From the NCBI GenBank assembly GCA_027694045.1, contig JAQEWB010000003.1, positions 21,534 through 85,533 on the forward strand: 64,000 nt of DNA, read 5' to 3'. Of this stretch, positions 7,693-16,911 are shown piece after piece (the stretch's first letter is position 1; every line of letters begins with the position of its first letter). This DNA is from Bacillaceae bacterium OF18-1A (GTDB taxonomy: Bacteria > Bacillota > Bacilli > Bacillales > Bacillaceae_G). The notes beneath the pieces are model-generated. The model had not been told where the DNA came from. It made no database searches and worked only from the letters and a program-made list of their open reading frames with translations. Position numbers and translations under genes: made by a program.

Positions 7693-8753
7693 AAAGCCCT
7701 CTTCCTTAAAACGATAGTTAAGAATATGATTCCACCAAATAATTCAATAATAACTGACACTACACCTTGAGCATGGAATACATGATACATTAAAAAGTAT
7801 GCGCTCGTCATTATTAAAAATCCTATAGCAAAAGCCATCGGAAAAATATATCTATGATCATAAGTTGATGCCGCCTGATAACTCAAAGTCGCTACTAAAA
7901 AACCGTAGAAAGTAAGTGGCCCAATTAGAGCTGTTGAGATGGACATTAAAATAGCAACTAATACAAGCGTATAAATTACACTAGGCTGATATTTAACTCC
8001 GAAAGAAGTCGCAACATCCTTTCCTAGTGACAAAACATTCAAATTCTTAGAATGAGCAAAAATCAATACCGCTACAATTATAATCATCGGAATTACAATA
8101 GGAAAATATGCAGGATCTGCATGATTAACAGAACCAAATAATCTTGCTTGTAAAATATCAAATTCTGCAGGCGCAAGTAGTTTTCTCATGAAAGTTGATA
8201 CAGAATTTAGCCCGGTACCAATAATAATTCCAACTAAAAGCATAAGTTGTAAATTCCCATATTTACCGGAAAGTAACCATCCATAAAGTATCAAACTCAT
8301 GAAAACCATAACAACAACTTGGAATAAAAATGATCCAATTCCATTAAAATTTAGTAATGCACTAGCACCAAAGAAGAATATTGTACTCGTTTGAATTGCT
8401 GAATAAAGTGACTCAAAACCTAAAAGCGAAGGCGTAATAATTTTATTACTCGTAATAGATTGGAAAGCAACTGTTGATAAACTATGGCAAACTGCCGCAA
8501 TAATCATTGCAACAATAGCTACTATCCTTCTCTTAACAACTGGGATAAAAGAAGGTGAATCTATCGGTACTGGATTGTTATAAACTAAAAGTCCATATGA
8601 AGAAAGAAGGCCTAAACCAATCAATGTGATCAGTAAAATCCAATAACGCCTTGCTTCCTTCTTAGAACGAAAAGCACTTGCTGATCTACTTTCATTATGA
8701 AGGCTAGAATCGATTTCGACATTTTCTTTATTTTTATATTCTAATGTGATCAT
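7689..8753 (-). CDS. fatC: Siderophore ABC transporter permease, YclO/FatC-like
   Basis: A FecCD-family permease of 354 residues, about 35 longer than usual because of a polar cytoplasmic N-terminus before the first helix. The TPSLLGFESLY region and the later GPLTFYGFLVATLSYQ motif are typical. It pairs with the upstream permease to form the membrane channel. It overlaps both neighbours by 4 nt, so translation is coupled throughout. I assigned fatC rather than fatD from gene order and resemblance to YclO; the two names could be swapped. Confidence 0.85.
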   Translation of the reverse strand: MITLEYKNKENVEIDSSLHNESRSASAFRSKKEARRYWILLITLIGLGLLSSYGLLVYNNPVPIDSPSFIPVVKRRIVAIVAMIIAAVCHSLSTVAFQSITSNKIITPSLLGFESLYSAIQTSTIFFFGASALLNFNGIGSFLFQVVVMVFMSLILYGWLLSGKYGNLQLMLLVGIIIGTGLNSVSTFMRKLLAPAEFDILQARLFGSVNHADPAYFPIVIPMIIIVAVLIFAHSKNLNVLSLGKDVATSFGVKYQPSVIYTLVLVAILMSISTALIGPLTFYGFLVATLSYQAASTYDHRYIFPMAFAIGFLIMTSAYFLMYHVFHAQGVVSVIIELFGGIIFLTIVLRKRAL

Positions 8754-9766
8754 CGTAGCCTCCTTGGTTTTCTTTGTCTTAATAAAATAGTAATAAACAC
8801 GACTGCTCCCACTGTGGCAAGTATTAAAGAAACAGGTACTTCAAAAGGTCTTATAATTGTTCGAGAAATGATGTCACAGGCAGTTATTGTCCCCATTCCG
8901 ATCACACAAACCCAAGGTAAATTACTTCTAAGATCATCACCTCTAAACATCGAAACAATATTTGGCACAATTAACCCTAAGAAAGGTAAATGCCCAATAA
9001 CAGCTGCAACAATTCCAACTGCAACAGAGATAAGAGCAGTTCCAAAAAGAACAATTCTATTGTAATTCACTCCAAGGCTTGTTGCGACATCTTCTCCTAG
9101 TCCAGCTAACGTCAATCTATTTGCATACATAAAAATAAGCAAAGTAATGATAACAATCAGCCATAAATATTCATATCTTCCCACCTGAATGTTAGCAAAT
9201 GAACCTACAAACCAAGTTTCAATACTTTGCGTCTTTTGAAAAAGGAGTCCTAAAAAAGTAGACACCGCAGAAATAACTGCTCCAAGCATTAATCCAATAA
9301 TCGGGACAATTAAAGAAGAACGGAGTTTAACTCTTCTTAAAAATAGAAAGAAAATCATAGTTCCTATAAAAGAAAAAATGATTGCACCAGTCATTCTTTG
9401 CACTAAAGTCGGGGCAGGAAATAATAAATACACAAAAAGCAGGCCTAAGCCTGACCATTCAATAGTACCCGTTGTAGTAGGTTCAACAAAGCGATTTTGT
9501 GTAATGAGTTGCATGACGAGTCCTGCCATCGCCATCGCAGCTCCAGTCAGCATTAATGCCGCTGTTCTCGGAACACGAGTGATGAAAAACATCTCTATTC
9601 CGTCCTCTTGTCCACGTATATCATAAACTCCAGTAAACAATGATAGAATCCCTAAAATTATAACAACTATAATCGCTATTATAAAAGATTTTGTCCATAA
9701 TTTATTGTGATTATAAAACTGGGGTTGAGAAATATTCTCAACCCTAGAAATCATATTTTTTGACAC
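8750..9766 (-). CDS. fatD: Siderophore ABC transporter permease, YclN/FatD-like
   Basis: A FecCD-family permease of 338 residues with about nine helices. Typical motifs are RVPRTAALMLTGAAMAMAGLVMQ, the FVEPTTTGTIEW stretch shared with YclN/FatD proteins, and GHLPFLGLIVPNI near the coupling helix. It follows the binding-protein gene after 19 bp and overlaps the next permease. It works with FatB, FatC and FatE in ferric siderophore import. Confidence 0.86.
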   Translation of the reverse strand: MSKNMISRVENISQPQFYNHNKLWTKSFIIAIIVVIILGILSLFTGVYDIRGQEDGIEMFFITRVPRTAALMLTGAAMAMAGLVMQLITQNRFVEPTTTGTIEWSGLGLLFVYLLFPAPTLVQRMTGAIIFSFIGTMIFFLFLRRVKLRSSLIVPIIGLMLGAVISAVSTFLGLLFQKTQSIETWFVGSFANIQVGRYEYLWLIVIITLLIFMYANRLTLAGLGEDVATSLGVNYNRIVLFGTALISVAVGIVAAVIGHLPFLGLIVPNIVSMFRGDDLRSNLPWVCVIGMGTITACDIISRTIIRPFEVPVSLILATVGAVVFITILLRQRKPRRLR

Positions 9767-9785
9767 TGTTTCGTACTCCTTTACA

Positions 9786-10799
9786 CTACTTACCTAAAGT
9801 TTTTGCAATATTTCCAAATAACTCTATGTAAGTTTGAATTGATTCATTTGTGTAAGTATCTTCTGGTGCATAAATAACTTGGTTTTTAGAAACAGCAGTT
9901 GTATTTTGAAGAGCAGGTGATTTAGAAATAACATCCTTAGCAGGTGTTGAAGTAGCTGCATCAGATGTTGCAGCATCACGATCTAATACGAAAATCCAAT
10001 CAGGATTTGTTTGTGCAATAGCTTCAACAGACACGTCGTCACCTTTATGACCTGCAGTAGAATTTTTAACTTCTAACGCTGGAACCCAACCGAAAATCTC
10101 ATACATTGGTCCCCAAACACGACCAGAATGTGGAGCTGCAAAACCAATATTACCACCCGTAACGATAACACTCATAACTTTATCTTTTCCATTATAAGCA
10201 GATTTTGCATTTTCAATAGATTTATCAAAATCAGCCACTAATTTTTTAGCTTCTTTATCTTTATCAAAGATTTTTCCTAACGTCATTGTAGAATCTTTAA
10301 GTCCTTTTACTAAGTTTTCTCCAGGCTTAGTAGCTTTCTCAGAAACATCAACGTTAAGATCAATAACTGCTGCATTTGGTACTAATTTTTTAATTTCTTC
10401 GTAATGGTCAACAAATCTTTGACCAACGATTACAAGGTCAGGGTTTGCAGCTGCAATAATTTCAAGATTTGGCTCACGGTGATTCCCAATATTTTGAACT
10501 TTTTCATCCTTTTTATATGCTGAATCAGCAGGCATGATATCCTTTGGAGCAGCCGCTAATTTAATTCCCCAATCAGACAAAGTTTCAAAAGTTCTATTAT
10601 CTAAAGCAACTACATTCTTTGGATTTACAGGAACAGTAACCTTTCCACGTGCATCAGTGATTTCAACCGTTTTTGGCTTATCACTACCATTATCTTTAGT
10701 AGCCTTCGAAGTTTCTTTACCTGAATCTGAGCAAGCTACTAACATTAAAGTAAAGATTGCTAGAATACTTACTAATTTTAAAAGCATAGTTTTTTTCAT
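9786..10799 (-). CDS. fatB: Petrobactin-binding lipoprotein of the ABC importer
   Basis: The substrate-binding protein of the importer: 337 residues with a lipoprotein signal ending in LMLVACS, so Lgt would lipidate the Cys. The mature part has two siderophore-binding lobes (PKNVVALDNRTFETLSDWGIK; ANPDLVIVGQR; QTNPDWIFVLDRD). I start at the ATG at 10799 because AAGGAG lies just upstream; an upstream in-frame extension of 26 residues would destroy the signal peptide. FatB/YclQ relatives bind petrobactin and 3,4-dihydroxybenzoate complexes. A Fur box 90 bp upstream indicates iron repression. Confidence 0.9.
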   Translation of the reverse strand: MKKTMLLKLVSILAIFTLMLVACSDSGKETSKATKDNGSDKPKTVEITDARGKVTVPVNPKNVVALDNRTFETLSDWGIKLAAAPKDIMPADSAYKKDEKVQNIGNHREPNLEIIAAANPDLVIVGQRFVDHYEEIKKLVPNAAVIDLNVDVSEKATKPGENLVKGLKDSTMTLGKIFDKDKEAKKLVADFDKSIENAKSAYNGKDKVMSVIVTGGNIGFAAPHSGRVWGPMYEIFGWVPALEVKNSTAGHKGDDVSVEAIAQTNPDWIFVLDRDAATSDAATSTPAKDVISKSPALQNTTAVSKNQVIYAPEDTYTNESIQTYIELFGNIAKTLGK

Positions 10800-10889
10800 A
10801 CGTATACTCCTTATAATGTAATTTATTTCGAAAATGATGACATCCATAGATCGAATTAGATAGTAACTGCTATTCACCTAAATCAATAT

Positions 10890-10904
10890 TGATAATCATT
10901 TTCA
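10890..10904 (-). promoter_or_regulatory. Fur box of the fat operon
   Basis: On the minus strand this reads TGAAAATGATTATCA, 14 of 15 matches to the 7-1-7 consensus TGATAATnATTATCA. It stands about 90 bp upstream of fatB. Confidence 0.88.
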
Positions 10905-11063
10905 TTTGAATATCCTGTTAATTAGTATAATCATTAATCCTGTGAAAATCTTGTGAGTTAATAGAATTTAGTATAATTTGTATATAAAAAATAATATGTA
11001 CCGTCAGGCGTATTGATTTTCTTTTCAAATGAACACTTTCATTTCGTGTGGCCTCATGTTCGT

Positions 11064-11120
11064 GCTTTTACGGACAGTTGAAATCGGGGTCTTACTGCCC
11101 GGCAAATAGCTGGATAAACT
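11064..11120. repeat. Short copy of a dispersed palindromic repeat
   Basis: GCTTTTACGGaCAGTT, then CTTACTGCCCGGCAAATAGC and GGATAAAC, match the larger element at 21048-21206, with the inner hairpin collapsed. It lies in the 412-bp gap between fatB and the response regulator, which otherwise contains only the Fur box and a terminator. Confidence 0.75.
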
Positions 11121-11150
11121 ATAATTTATCGTTTCTATCTTTTAATAGAA

Positions 11151-11193
11151 AAAAGCGAGTAAAACTGAATGAAACAGTTATACTCGCTTTTTT
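11151..11193. terminator. Bidirectional terminator downstream of the orphan response regulator
   Basis: The stem AAAAGCGAGTA paired with TACTCGCTTTT, extended by AACTG/CAGTT inside, has A- and T-runs on the two sides. It ends 19 bp from the regulator stop. Confidence 0.8.
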
Positions 11194-11211
11194 CCTATTA
11201 TCTTAATTTTG

Positions 11212-11889
11212 TCATTCAATCATTGAATAGCCTCTGCCATGTATCGTTTGAATATATCTGTCTTTCTTCTCGCACTTTAATTTTTTTCTTACATACCCAA
11301 TATATAAGTCTACTACATTTGGATTTACTACTACGTTATGTCCCCAAACCTGGTTCAAAAGCATTTCACGACTCAATATTGTATTTTTGTTCTTGATTAA
11401 AAATACAAGCAAATCGTACTCGCGCTTCGTAAGCGAGAGGTTTTTACCATCTTTTTTTACAATATTGCTAGATGCATCAACAAGGAGATCTTTAAATTGA
11501 AAAAAGTTTATCTCATTTTGCTGGATACAATTACTTCTCCTTAAAATCGCCTTTACTCTTTCCACTAATTCTTCTTTCACAAATGGTTTTCTTATATAAT
11601 CATCCGCGCCTGCTTGTAACCCTGCTATGCAATCCTCGCTAGAAATATTGTCGGTCACAATAATTATTGGTGTCGTTTTAACGAGTCGTATTTGTCTGCA
11701 AATTTCTGGTCCTGATATGCTTAATGAATCCCAATCCAATATGATAATATCCCAATTTTGTTCATATATTATATTTAAACCTTCGTTTTCATTGTGAAGT
11801 TTTAAAATGAATTGGCCTTCTTGCGTTAAACCGCTTACGATTTTCTTTGCTAAAGACCGTTCATTCTTAATTACTAACACCTGCCTCAC
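11212..11889 (-). CDS. Orphan OmpR/PhoB-type response regulator
   Basis: 225 residues: a receiver domain (about 1-115) and a winged-helix DNA-binding domain (about 128-224, with SLTKREYDLLVFLIKN and VVDLYIGYVRKKL). The phosphorylatable Asp is D52 in IIILDWD, and the conserved Lys is in IRKPF. The usual acidic pair after strand 1 is degenerate (IKNER, so only one acid), which may weaken Mg2+ binding and phosphorylation. No histidine kinase is adjacent. It may respond to a distant kinase or act independently of phosphorylation; its targets are unknown. Confidence 0.88.
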   Translation of the reverse strand: MRQVLVIKNERSLAKKIVSGLTQEGQFILKLHNENEGLNIIYEQNWDIIILDWDSLSISGPEICRQIRLVKTTPIIIVTDNISSEDCIAGLQAGADDYIRKPFVKEELVERVKAILRRSNCIQQNEINFFQFKDLLVDASSNIVKKDGKNLSLTKREYDLLVFLIKNKNTILSREMLLNQVWGHNVVVNPNVVDLYIGYVRKKLKCEKKDRYIQTIHGRGYSMIE

Positions 11890-12257
11890 CGACGGTTCAC
11901 CTCTACTTCAATATAACTTAGTTCGGTTAAAAATTATCCTAAAAAAGATAATTTTAAATTTATAAATGTTAATTTCCTAAAAAAACCATTATGACAGCTT
12001 ATTAGGAGAACTCTATATAATCTTACAATAAATACGGATAAAAACACAAAGTATATGAAGATTTAAATACATATTATTTAGATAGAAAGCAAAGATAGAA
12101 ATGATTTCGTTCTTGTTTTGATTTTCTATAGCCTTCTCTTAATAAAAAATTTATTCTTGCTTTCTTACACATACTTAAAAGTATGGACTTCTTTCAAATT
12201 GTGTTAAAATTTTGTGAGACACTATTCAATATACATTAATAAAGGTGAGGGTACCCA
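11890..12257. other. Divergent intergenic region between the response regulator and zwf
   Basis: 368 bp of AT-rich DNA with no ORF of note. It must hold the promoters of both divergent genes; several TATAAT-like hexamers are present but none is decisive. The zwf ribosome-binding site AAAGGTGAGG is at 12241-12250. Confidence 0.5.
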
Positions 12258-13763
12258 GTGAACAATAACAACAATACATATTGCACTATGGTTATATTTG
12301 GAGCAACAGGAGATTTAGCGAAGAGAAAATTATTCCCTTCTATATATAGCCTATATAAAAAAGGGCAGCTCTCTAAAAATTTTGCTGTTGTCGGTGTAGC
12401 AAGACGTGAATGGAGTGACGAAGTATTTCGTGAAAATGTATTAGCCTCTATTCAAGATTCAAAAATTGAACCAGGGAATGATTTAGATGAATTTTTAACT
12501 CATTTCCGCTATTTAGCGTTTGATGTTACGAATACGGCTTCATACCAAGATTTGAATGCATTAATTACTAACCTTGAAGGACAATTCGATATTCCAGGAA
12601 ACAGAATGTTTTATATGGCGATGGCTCCTGAATTCTTTGGAACGATTGCTTCTTACTTGAAATCAGAGGGCGTGACAAATTCAAACGGCTGGAACCGATT
12701 GATTATTGAAAAGCCTTTTGGACATGACTTGCCGTCCGCGCAAAAATTAAATGACGAGCTTCGTCATGCATTTGCTGAAGATGAAATTTATCGTATTGAC
12801 CATTATCTAGGAAAAGAAATGGTTCAAAACATTGGCGTTATTCGTTTTGCAAACGCAATATTTGAATCATTGTGGAATAATAGATACATCTCTAATATTC
12901 AAATTACATCCAGTGAATCTTTAGGTGTAGAGGATCGCGGAGGGTACTATGACACTTCCGGTGCCCTAAGAGATATGATACAAAACCATATGTTACAAAT
13001 GGTTGCTTTGCTGGCAATGGAACCGCCAATTCGTTTAACAACAGAAGAAATCCGAAGCGAAAAAATTAAAGCATTACGTGCACTTCGACCAATAGCTGTA
13101 GAAGAAGTGGATCAATATTTCGTGCGAAGTCAGTATGGGCCAGGGACAATCAACGGAAAAGAAGTTCCTGGTTACAGAAGCGAAAATAAAGTGGATCCAA
13201 ACTCAAGAACGGAAACATTTGTGGCGGGTAAATTAATGATAGACAATTTCCGCTGGGCTGGTGTGCCGATCTACATTCGTACAGGTAAACGCATGCAAGA
13301 GAAATCAACAAAAATCGTTATTCAGTTTAAAGAATTACCAATGAATTTATATTCTAAATCAGAAAACAGCGTGCATCCGAACCTGCTTATTATTCATATT
13401 CAGCCAGCTGAAGGAATTTCTCTCGTTTTAAATGGTAAGAAAATCGGTACTTCTGAAACGACGAAACCATTTAAACTTGATTACTGCAATGACTGCGTAG
13501 ACGGAGTAAATACACCAGAAGCTTATGAGAAGCTTATATATGATGCAATTCAAGGCGATGCAACAAACTTCACTCACTGGGATGAAGTAGCATTATCATG
13601 GAAATTTGTTGATGTTATTTCTAAAGCATGGAAACAAGATGTATCAACTGATTTACTTACTTATGAATCAGGATCAATGGGACCGCAAGCTTCAGATGAT
13701 TTACTTGCAGAAAACGACTTCCATTGGTGGCCAATTTCAGATGATAGTGACTACTCAATCTAA
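12258..13763 (+). CDS. zwf: Glucose-6-phosphate 1-dehydrogenase
   Basis: Oxidises glucose-6-phosphate to 6-phosphogluconolactone, making NADPH; it is the entry to the oxidative pentose-phosphate path. 501 residues, normal length. The nucleotide-binding motif GATGDLAKRK is near residue 15 and the active-site signature RIDHYLGKE, with the catalytic His and substrate-binding Lys, is near 178. Translation starts at GTG (12258) behind AAAGGTGAGG. It converges on gndA, which encodes the third step of the same path, with a shared bidirectional terminator. Confidence 0.97.
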   Translation: MNNNNNTYCTMVIFGATGDLAKRKLFPSIYSLYKKGQLSKNFAVVGVARREWSDEVFRENVLASIQDSKIEPGNDLDEFLTHFRYLAFDVTNTASYQDLNALITNLEGQFDIPGNRMFYMAMAPEFFGTIASYLKSEGVTNSNGWNRLIIEKPFGHDLPSAQKLNDELRHAFAEDEIYRIDHYLGKEMVQNIGVIRFANAIFESLWNNRYISNIQITSSESLGVEDRGGYYDTSGALRDMIQNHMLQMVALLAMEPPIRLTTEEIRSEKIKALRALRPIAVEEVDQYFVRSQYGPGTINGKEVPGYRSENKVDPNSRTETFVAGKLMIDNFRWAGVPIYIRTGKRMQEKSTKIVIQFKELPMNLYSKSENSVHPNLLIIHIQPAEGISLVLNGKKIGTSETTKPFKLDYCNDCVDGVNTPEAYEKLIYDAIQGDATNFTHWDEVALSWKFVDVISKAWKQDVSTDLLTYESGSMGPQASDDLLAENDFHWWPISDDSDYSI

Positions 13764-13771
13764 GGATAAAA

Positions 13772-13803
13772 AAATGGACCAAGATTTCAATCTTGGTCCA
13801 TTT
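13772..13803. terminator. Bidirectional terminator between zwf and gndA
   Basis: A perfect 15-bp stem, AAATGGACCAAGATT paired with AATCTTGGTCCATTT, with A- and T-runs on the two sides. Confidence 0.9.
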
Positions 13804-13808
13804 TTATT

Positions 13809-15218
13809 TTATTTCCATTTCGTATGGAATGTACCTTCTTTATCTACTCGTTTATACGTATGTGCTCCAAAATAATCACGTTGCGCTTGTAACAAGTTTG
13901 CAGGTAGTGTTGCCGTACGATAGCTGTCATAGTAAGAAATCGCTGCTGTAAATGCAGGTACTGGAATACCTTGTTGTACAGCTAATGAGATAATTTGACG
14001 TAATCCGCCTTGGTATGACTCCACAATCTCTTTAAAGTATGGGTCAAGTAAAAGATTCGGTAAGTCCGTGTTCGTCTCATAAGCTTCTTTAATGTTCTGT
14101 AAGAAGGCTGCACGAATAATACATCCGCCTCTCCAAAGCATAGAAATGCTGCCGAAATCAAGGTTCCAGTCATATTCCTCAGAAGCTGCCTTTAATTGCG
14201 TGAACCCTTGCGCATAAGAACAAATTTTGCTCATATATAAAGCTTGACGCACTGCTTCAATCAATTCTGCTTTTTCAATTCCAAGCGCTGGTTTATCTTT
14301 AGGACCAGATAATAATTTACTTGCTTGTACACGCTCTTCTTTTAAAGCAGAAATACAACGTGCGAATACAGATTCTGTGATAATCGGAAGAGAAATACCT
14401 AAATCAAGTGCACTTTGACTTGTCCATTTTCCTGTGCCCTTTTGGCCCGCAGTATCAAGAATAACATCCACTAATGGCTTTCCTGTTTCTTCATCTTTTT
14501 TCGTGAAAATGTCTGCTGTAATCTCGATTAGGTAACTGTTCAGTTCACCCTTATTCCATTCAGCAAATATTTCATGAAACTCTTCTGCAGTCAAATCTAG
14601 TGTTTGTTTTAAGAAGAAGTATGCTTCACAAATTAATTGCATATCTCCATACTCAATACCGTTGTGAACCATCTTTACATAATGGCCCGCTCCATTAGGT
14701 CCGATATAAGAACAGCAAGGCTCGCCATTTACTTTTGCAGAGATATTTTCAAGCATATCCTTCACTTTTTCGTATGCATCCTTCTGTCCGCCCGGCATAA
14801 TAGACGGTCCTTTCAATGCACCTTCTTCTCCACCTGACACACCTGCTCCAATGAAATTGATTCCTTCTTCAGCAAGGCGTTTGTTTCGGCGAATTGTATC
14901 GACAAAGTATGTATTACCGCCGTCGATTAAAATATCACCTTTATCGAGGTGAGGAAGTAGAGAATCAATCGCCTTATCTGTAATTTCCCCTGCATTAACC
15001 ATTAACAAAATTTTTCTAGGTGATTCAAGCGAGTTAACAAACTCTTCAACCATATGAGTACCAACCATATTTTTACCACGGTTTTCCTCAATGATTTCAC
15101 TTACTTTTTCCTTTGAAATATCATATAGGGCAACAGAATACCCTTTGCTTTCAAAATTAAGTGCGAGGCTTTTTCCCATGACGCCCACACCAACAACTCC
15201 AATTTGTTGCTTTGGCAT
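13809..15218 (-). CDS. gndA: 6-phosphogluconate dehydrogenase (decarboxylating)
   Basis: Converts 6-phosphogluconate to ribulose-5-phosphate with NADP+. 469 residues. The Rossmann motif GVGVMG is at 9-14, the substrate signature includes IDGGNTYF and [11 protein letters not shown], and the catalytic Lys lies in [17 protein letters not shown]. Lengths and motifs fit the pentose-phosphate enzyme (GndA/GntZ). It lies downstream of gntP as in gntRKPZ operons, but a 248-bp gap with its own TATAAT (minus strand, 15263-15258) suggests independent transcription. Confidence 0.96.
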   Translation of the reverse strand: MPKQQIGVVGVGVMGKSLALNFESKGYSVALYDISKEKVSEIIEENRGKNMVGTHMVEEFVNSLESPRKILLMVNAGEITDKAIDSLLPHLDKGDILIDGGNTYFVDTIRRNKRLAEEGINFIGAGVSGGEEGALKGPSIMPGGQKDAYEKVKDMLENISAKVNGEPCCSYIGPNGAGHYVKMVHNGIEYGDMQLICEAYFFLKQTLDLTAEEFHEIFAEWNKGELNSYLIEITADIFTKKDEETGKPLVDVILDTAGQKGTGKWTSQSALDLGISLPIITESVFARCISALKEERVQASKLLSGPKDKPALGIEKAELIEAVRQALYMSKICSYAQGFTQLKAASEEYDWNLDFGSISMLWRGGCIIRAAFLQNIKEAYETNTDLPNLLLDPYFKEIVESYQGGLRQIISLAVQQGIPVPAFTAAISYYDSYRTATLPANLLQAQRDYFGAHTYKRVDKEGTFHTKWK

Positions 15219-15337
15219 ATTTCATCGTTCCTTTCTATTTCATGTTACTCTGTCTATATTATAGTATATATACCTAAAGTAAAACTTTAATCAAATAATC
15301 TACCTTATTCATTTCAATATACTCCGCCAAAATGCGT

Positions 15338-15453
15338 GTAAAAGGGCATAGGAACAAGATATATCGCCATCAAGTTAAAAAATAAGGAGAAATTTCCATC
15401 CCTATCAATTAATCATGAAAAATTATATCATCCAAATTCCATATCCCTTTTAC
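15338..15453. repeat. Imperfect inverted repeat between gntP and gndA
   Basis: GTAAAAGGGCATAGGAA (15338-15354) and TTCCATATCCCTTTTAC (15437-15453) are near-complementary 17-bp arms around 82 bp. There is no T-run next to either arm. It could be a small mobile hairpin element or a processing site after gntP. Confidence 0.5.
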
Positions 15454-15466
15454 CGTCTAGAAAGGT

Positions 15467-16813
15467 TTATACAAATAAGCTTAGTAATAAAGTAAATCCT
15501 AATCCAGCTACAGAAATGATCGTCTCAAGCAAGGTCCATGTTGCAAATGTTTCTTTCATGCTTAAACCAAAGTATTCTTTGAACATCCAGAAACCAGCGT
15601 CGTTCACGTGTGAAGCAATTAAACTACCAGCTCCTGTTGCAAGAACAACTAAAGCAAGGTTAACATCAGATTGCCCTAACATCGGGATCACTAAACCGAC
15701 AGTTGTTAAGGAAGCAACCGTAGCAGACCCTAATGAAATACGTAAGATAGCAGCGATAATCCATGCGAGCAAAATCGGTGATAATGAAGTGCCTTTGAAT
15801 AATTCGGCTACATAGTTACCAACGCCGCCATCAATTAATACTTGTTTGAAGGCCCCGCCTCCACCAATAATTAAGAGCATCATCCCAATATTCGAAATCG
15901 CTGTTGTACAAGATTCCATCACGTTTTTAATTGGAATATTTCGTGCCAATCCCATTGTATAGATCGCAACTAATAAGGATATTAACATAGCAGTATCCGC
16001 ATTTCCAATAAACTGGATCGCTGCTAGTAAACTATTATCTTTAAATCCCATTGTTTTTTGCAGTAAAGTAATAATTGTAGCGATTGCCATTAAAATAACA
16101 GGTAGTAAAGCTGTAAAAACACTCATTCCAAAAGCAGGAGTTTCTTCAAGTTTAAATACTCTCTGTTCGCCTAAAGATTTGATATTACCTGTTTTTGTGA
16201 ATGCTTCAGGTACTAGTTTTTTTGCAATTTTCGTAAATACAGGTCCGGCTAAAATAACTGTTGGAACCGCTATCATAAAACCGTAAAGTAATACTTCACC
16301 GATGTTTGCATGCAACTCACCAGCGATAGCAGTTGGTCCTGGGTGTGGTGGTAAAAATCCGTGTGTGACAGATAAAGCTGCTGCCATCGGAATACCGAGA
16401 TATAAGATAGAAACTTTTAATTCTCTTGAAATAGCAAATACGATCGGAATTAATAATACTAATCCTACTTCAAAAAATAATGCAATACCGATAATAAATG
16501 AGGCAGTCACAACAGCCCACTGAATGTTCTTTTTACCGAATTTGTTCACAAGGGTCATGGCAATGCGTTGTGCGCCCCCTGCATCTGAAAGCAACTTACC
16601 TAACATCGCACCAAGTCCAAAAACGAGTGCTAAATGACCAAGTGTTCCGCCCAATCCTGCTTCAATAGTTTTAACAATTTTTTCTGGTGGCATTCCAAGT
16701 GCTAAAGCAACGCCGAACGATACAATAATTAATGAAATAAAGGTATTTAATTTAAAGCGCATGATCAGTAAAAGTAATGCTAAAATCCCAATTGCTACAA
16801 TGACTAATGGCAT
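15467..16813 (-). CDS. gntP: Gluconate permease GntP
   Basis: A 448-residue gluconate:H+ symporter of the GntP family with about 12-14 helices. Motifs include FGLGAMLGKLLSDAGGAQRIA and GFLPPHPGPTAIA, the conserved family loop. It starts at ATG behind GGGGGAATTACG and lies 98 bp after gntK in the gnt operon. It imports the substrate that GntK phosphorylates. Confidence 0.95.
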   Translation of the reverse strand: MPLVIVAIGILALLLLIMRFKLNTFISLIIVSFGVALALGMPPEKIVKTIEAGLGGTLGHLALVFGLGAMLGKLLSDAGGAQRIAMTLVNKFGKKNIQWAVVTASFIIGIALFFEVGLVLLIPIVFAISRELKVSILYLGIPMAAALSVTHGFLPPHPGPTAIAGELHANIGEVLLYGFMIAVPTVILAGPVFTKIAKKLVPEAFTKTGNIKSLGEQRVFKLEETPAFGMSVFTALLPVILMAIATIITLLQKTMGFKDNSLLAAIQFIGNADTAMLISLLVAIYTMGLARNIPIKNVMESCTTAISNIGMMLLIIGGGGAFKQVLIDGGVGNYVAELFKGTSLSPILLAWIIAAILRISLGSATVASLTTVGLVIPMLGQSDVNLALVVLATGAGSLIASHVNDAGFWMFKEYFGLSMKETFATWTLLETIISVAGLGFTLLLSLFV

Positions 16814-16911
16814 CGTAATTCCCCCTAATATTAGCTGTATTTGTGCTTATCCCCTATTTTTGTAGTAACCCCCAATCCCCAGATGAGGAGTGGGAATTAC
16901 TGATAAAAGTT

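Noticed and set aside
9786..10877. Longer FatB reading starting at 10877
   Set aside because: The extension places 26 residues before a clear lipoprotein signal peptide and has no ribosome-binding site; ATG 10799 has AAGGAG.
12000..12257. A specific SigA promoter for zwf
   Set aside because: Several AT-rich hexamers fit equally well, so no single promoter can be supported.
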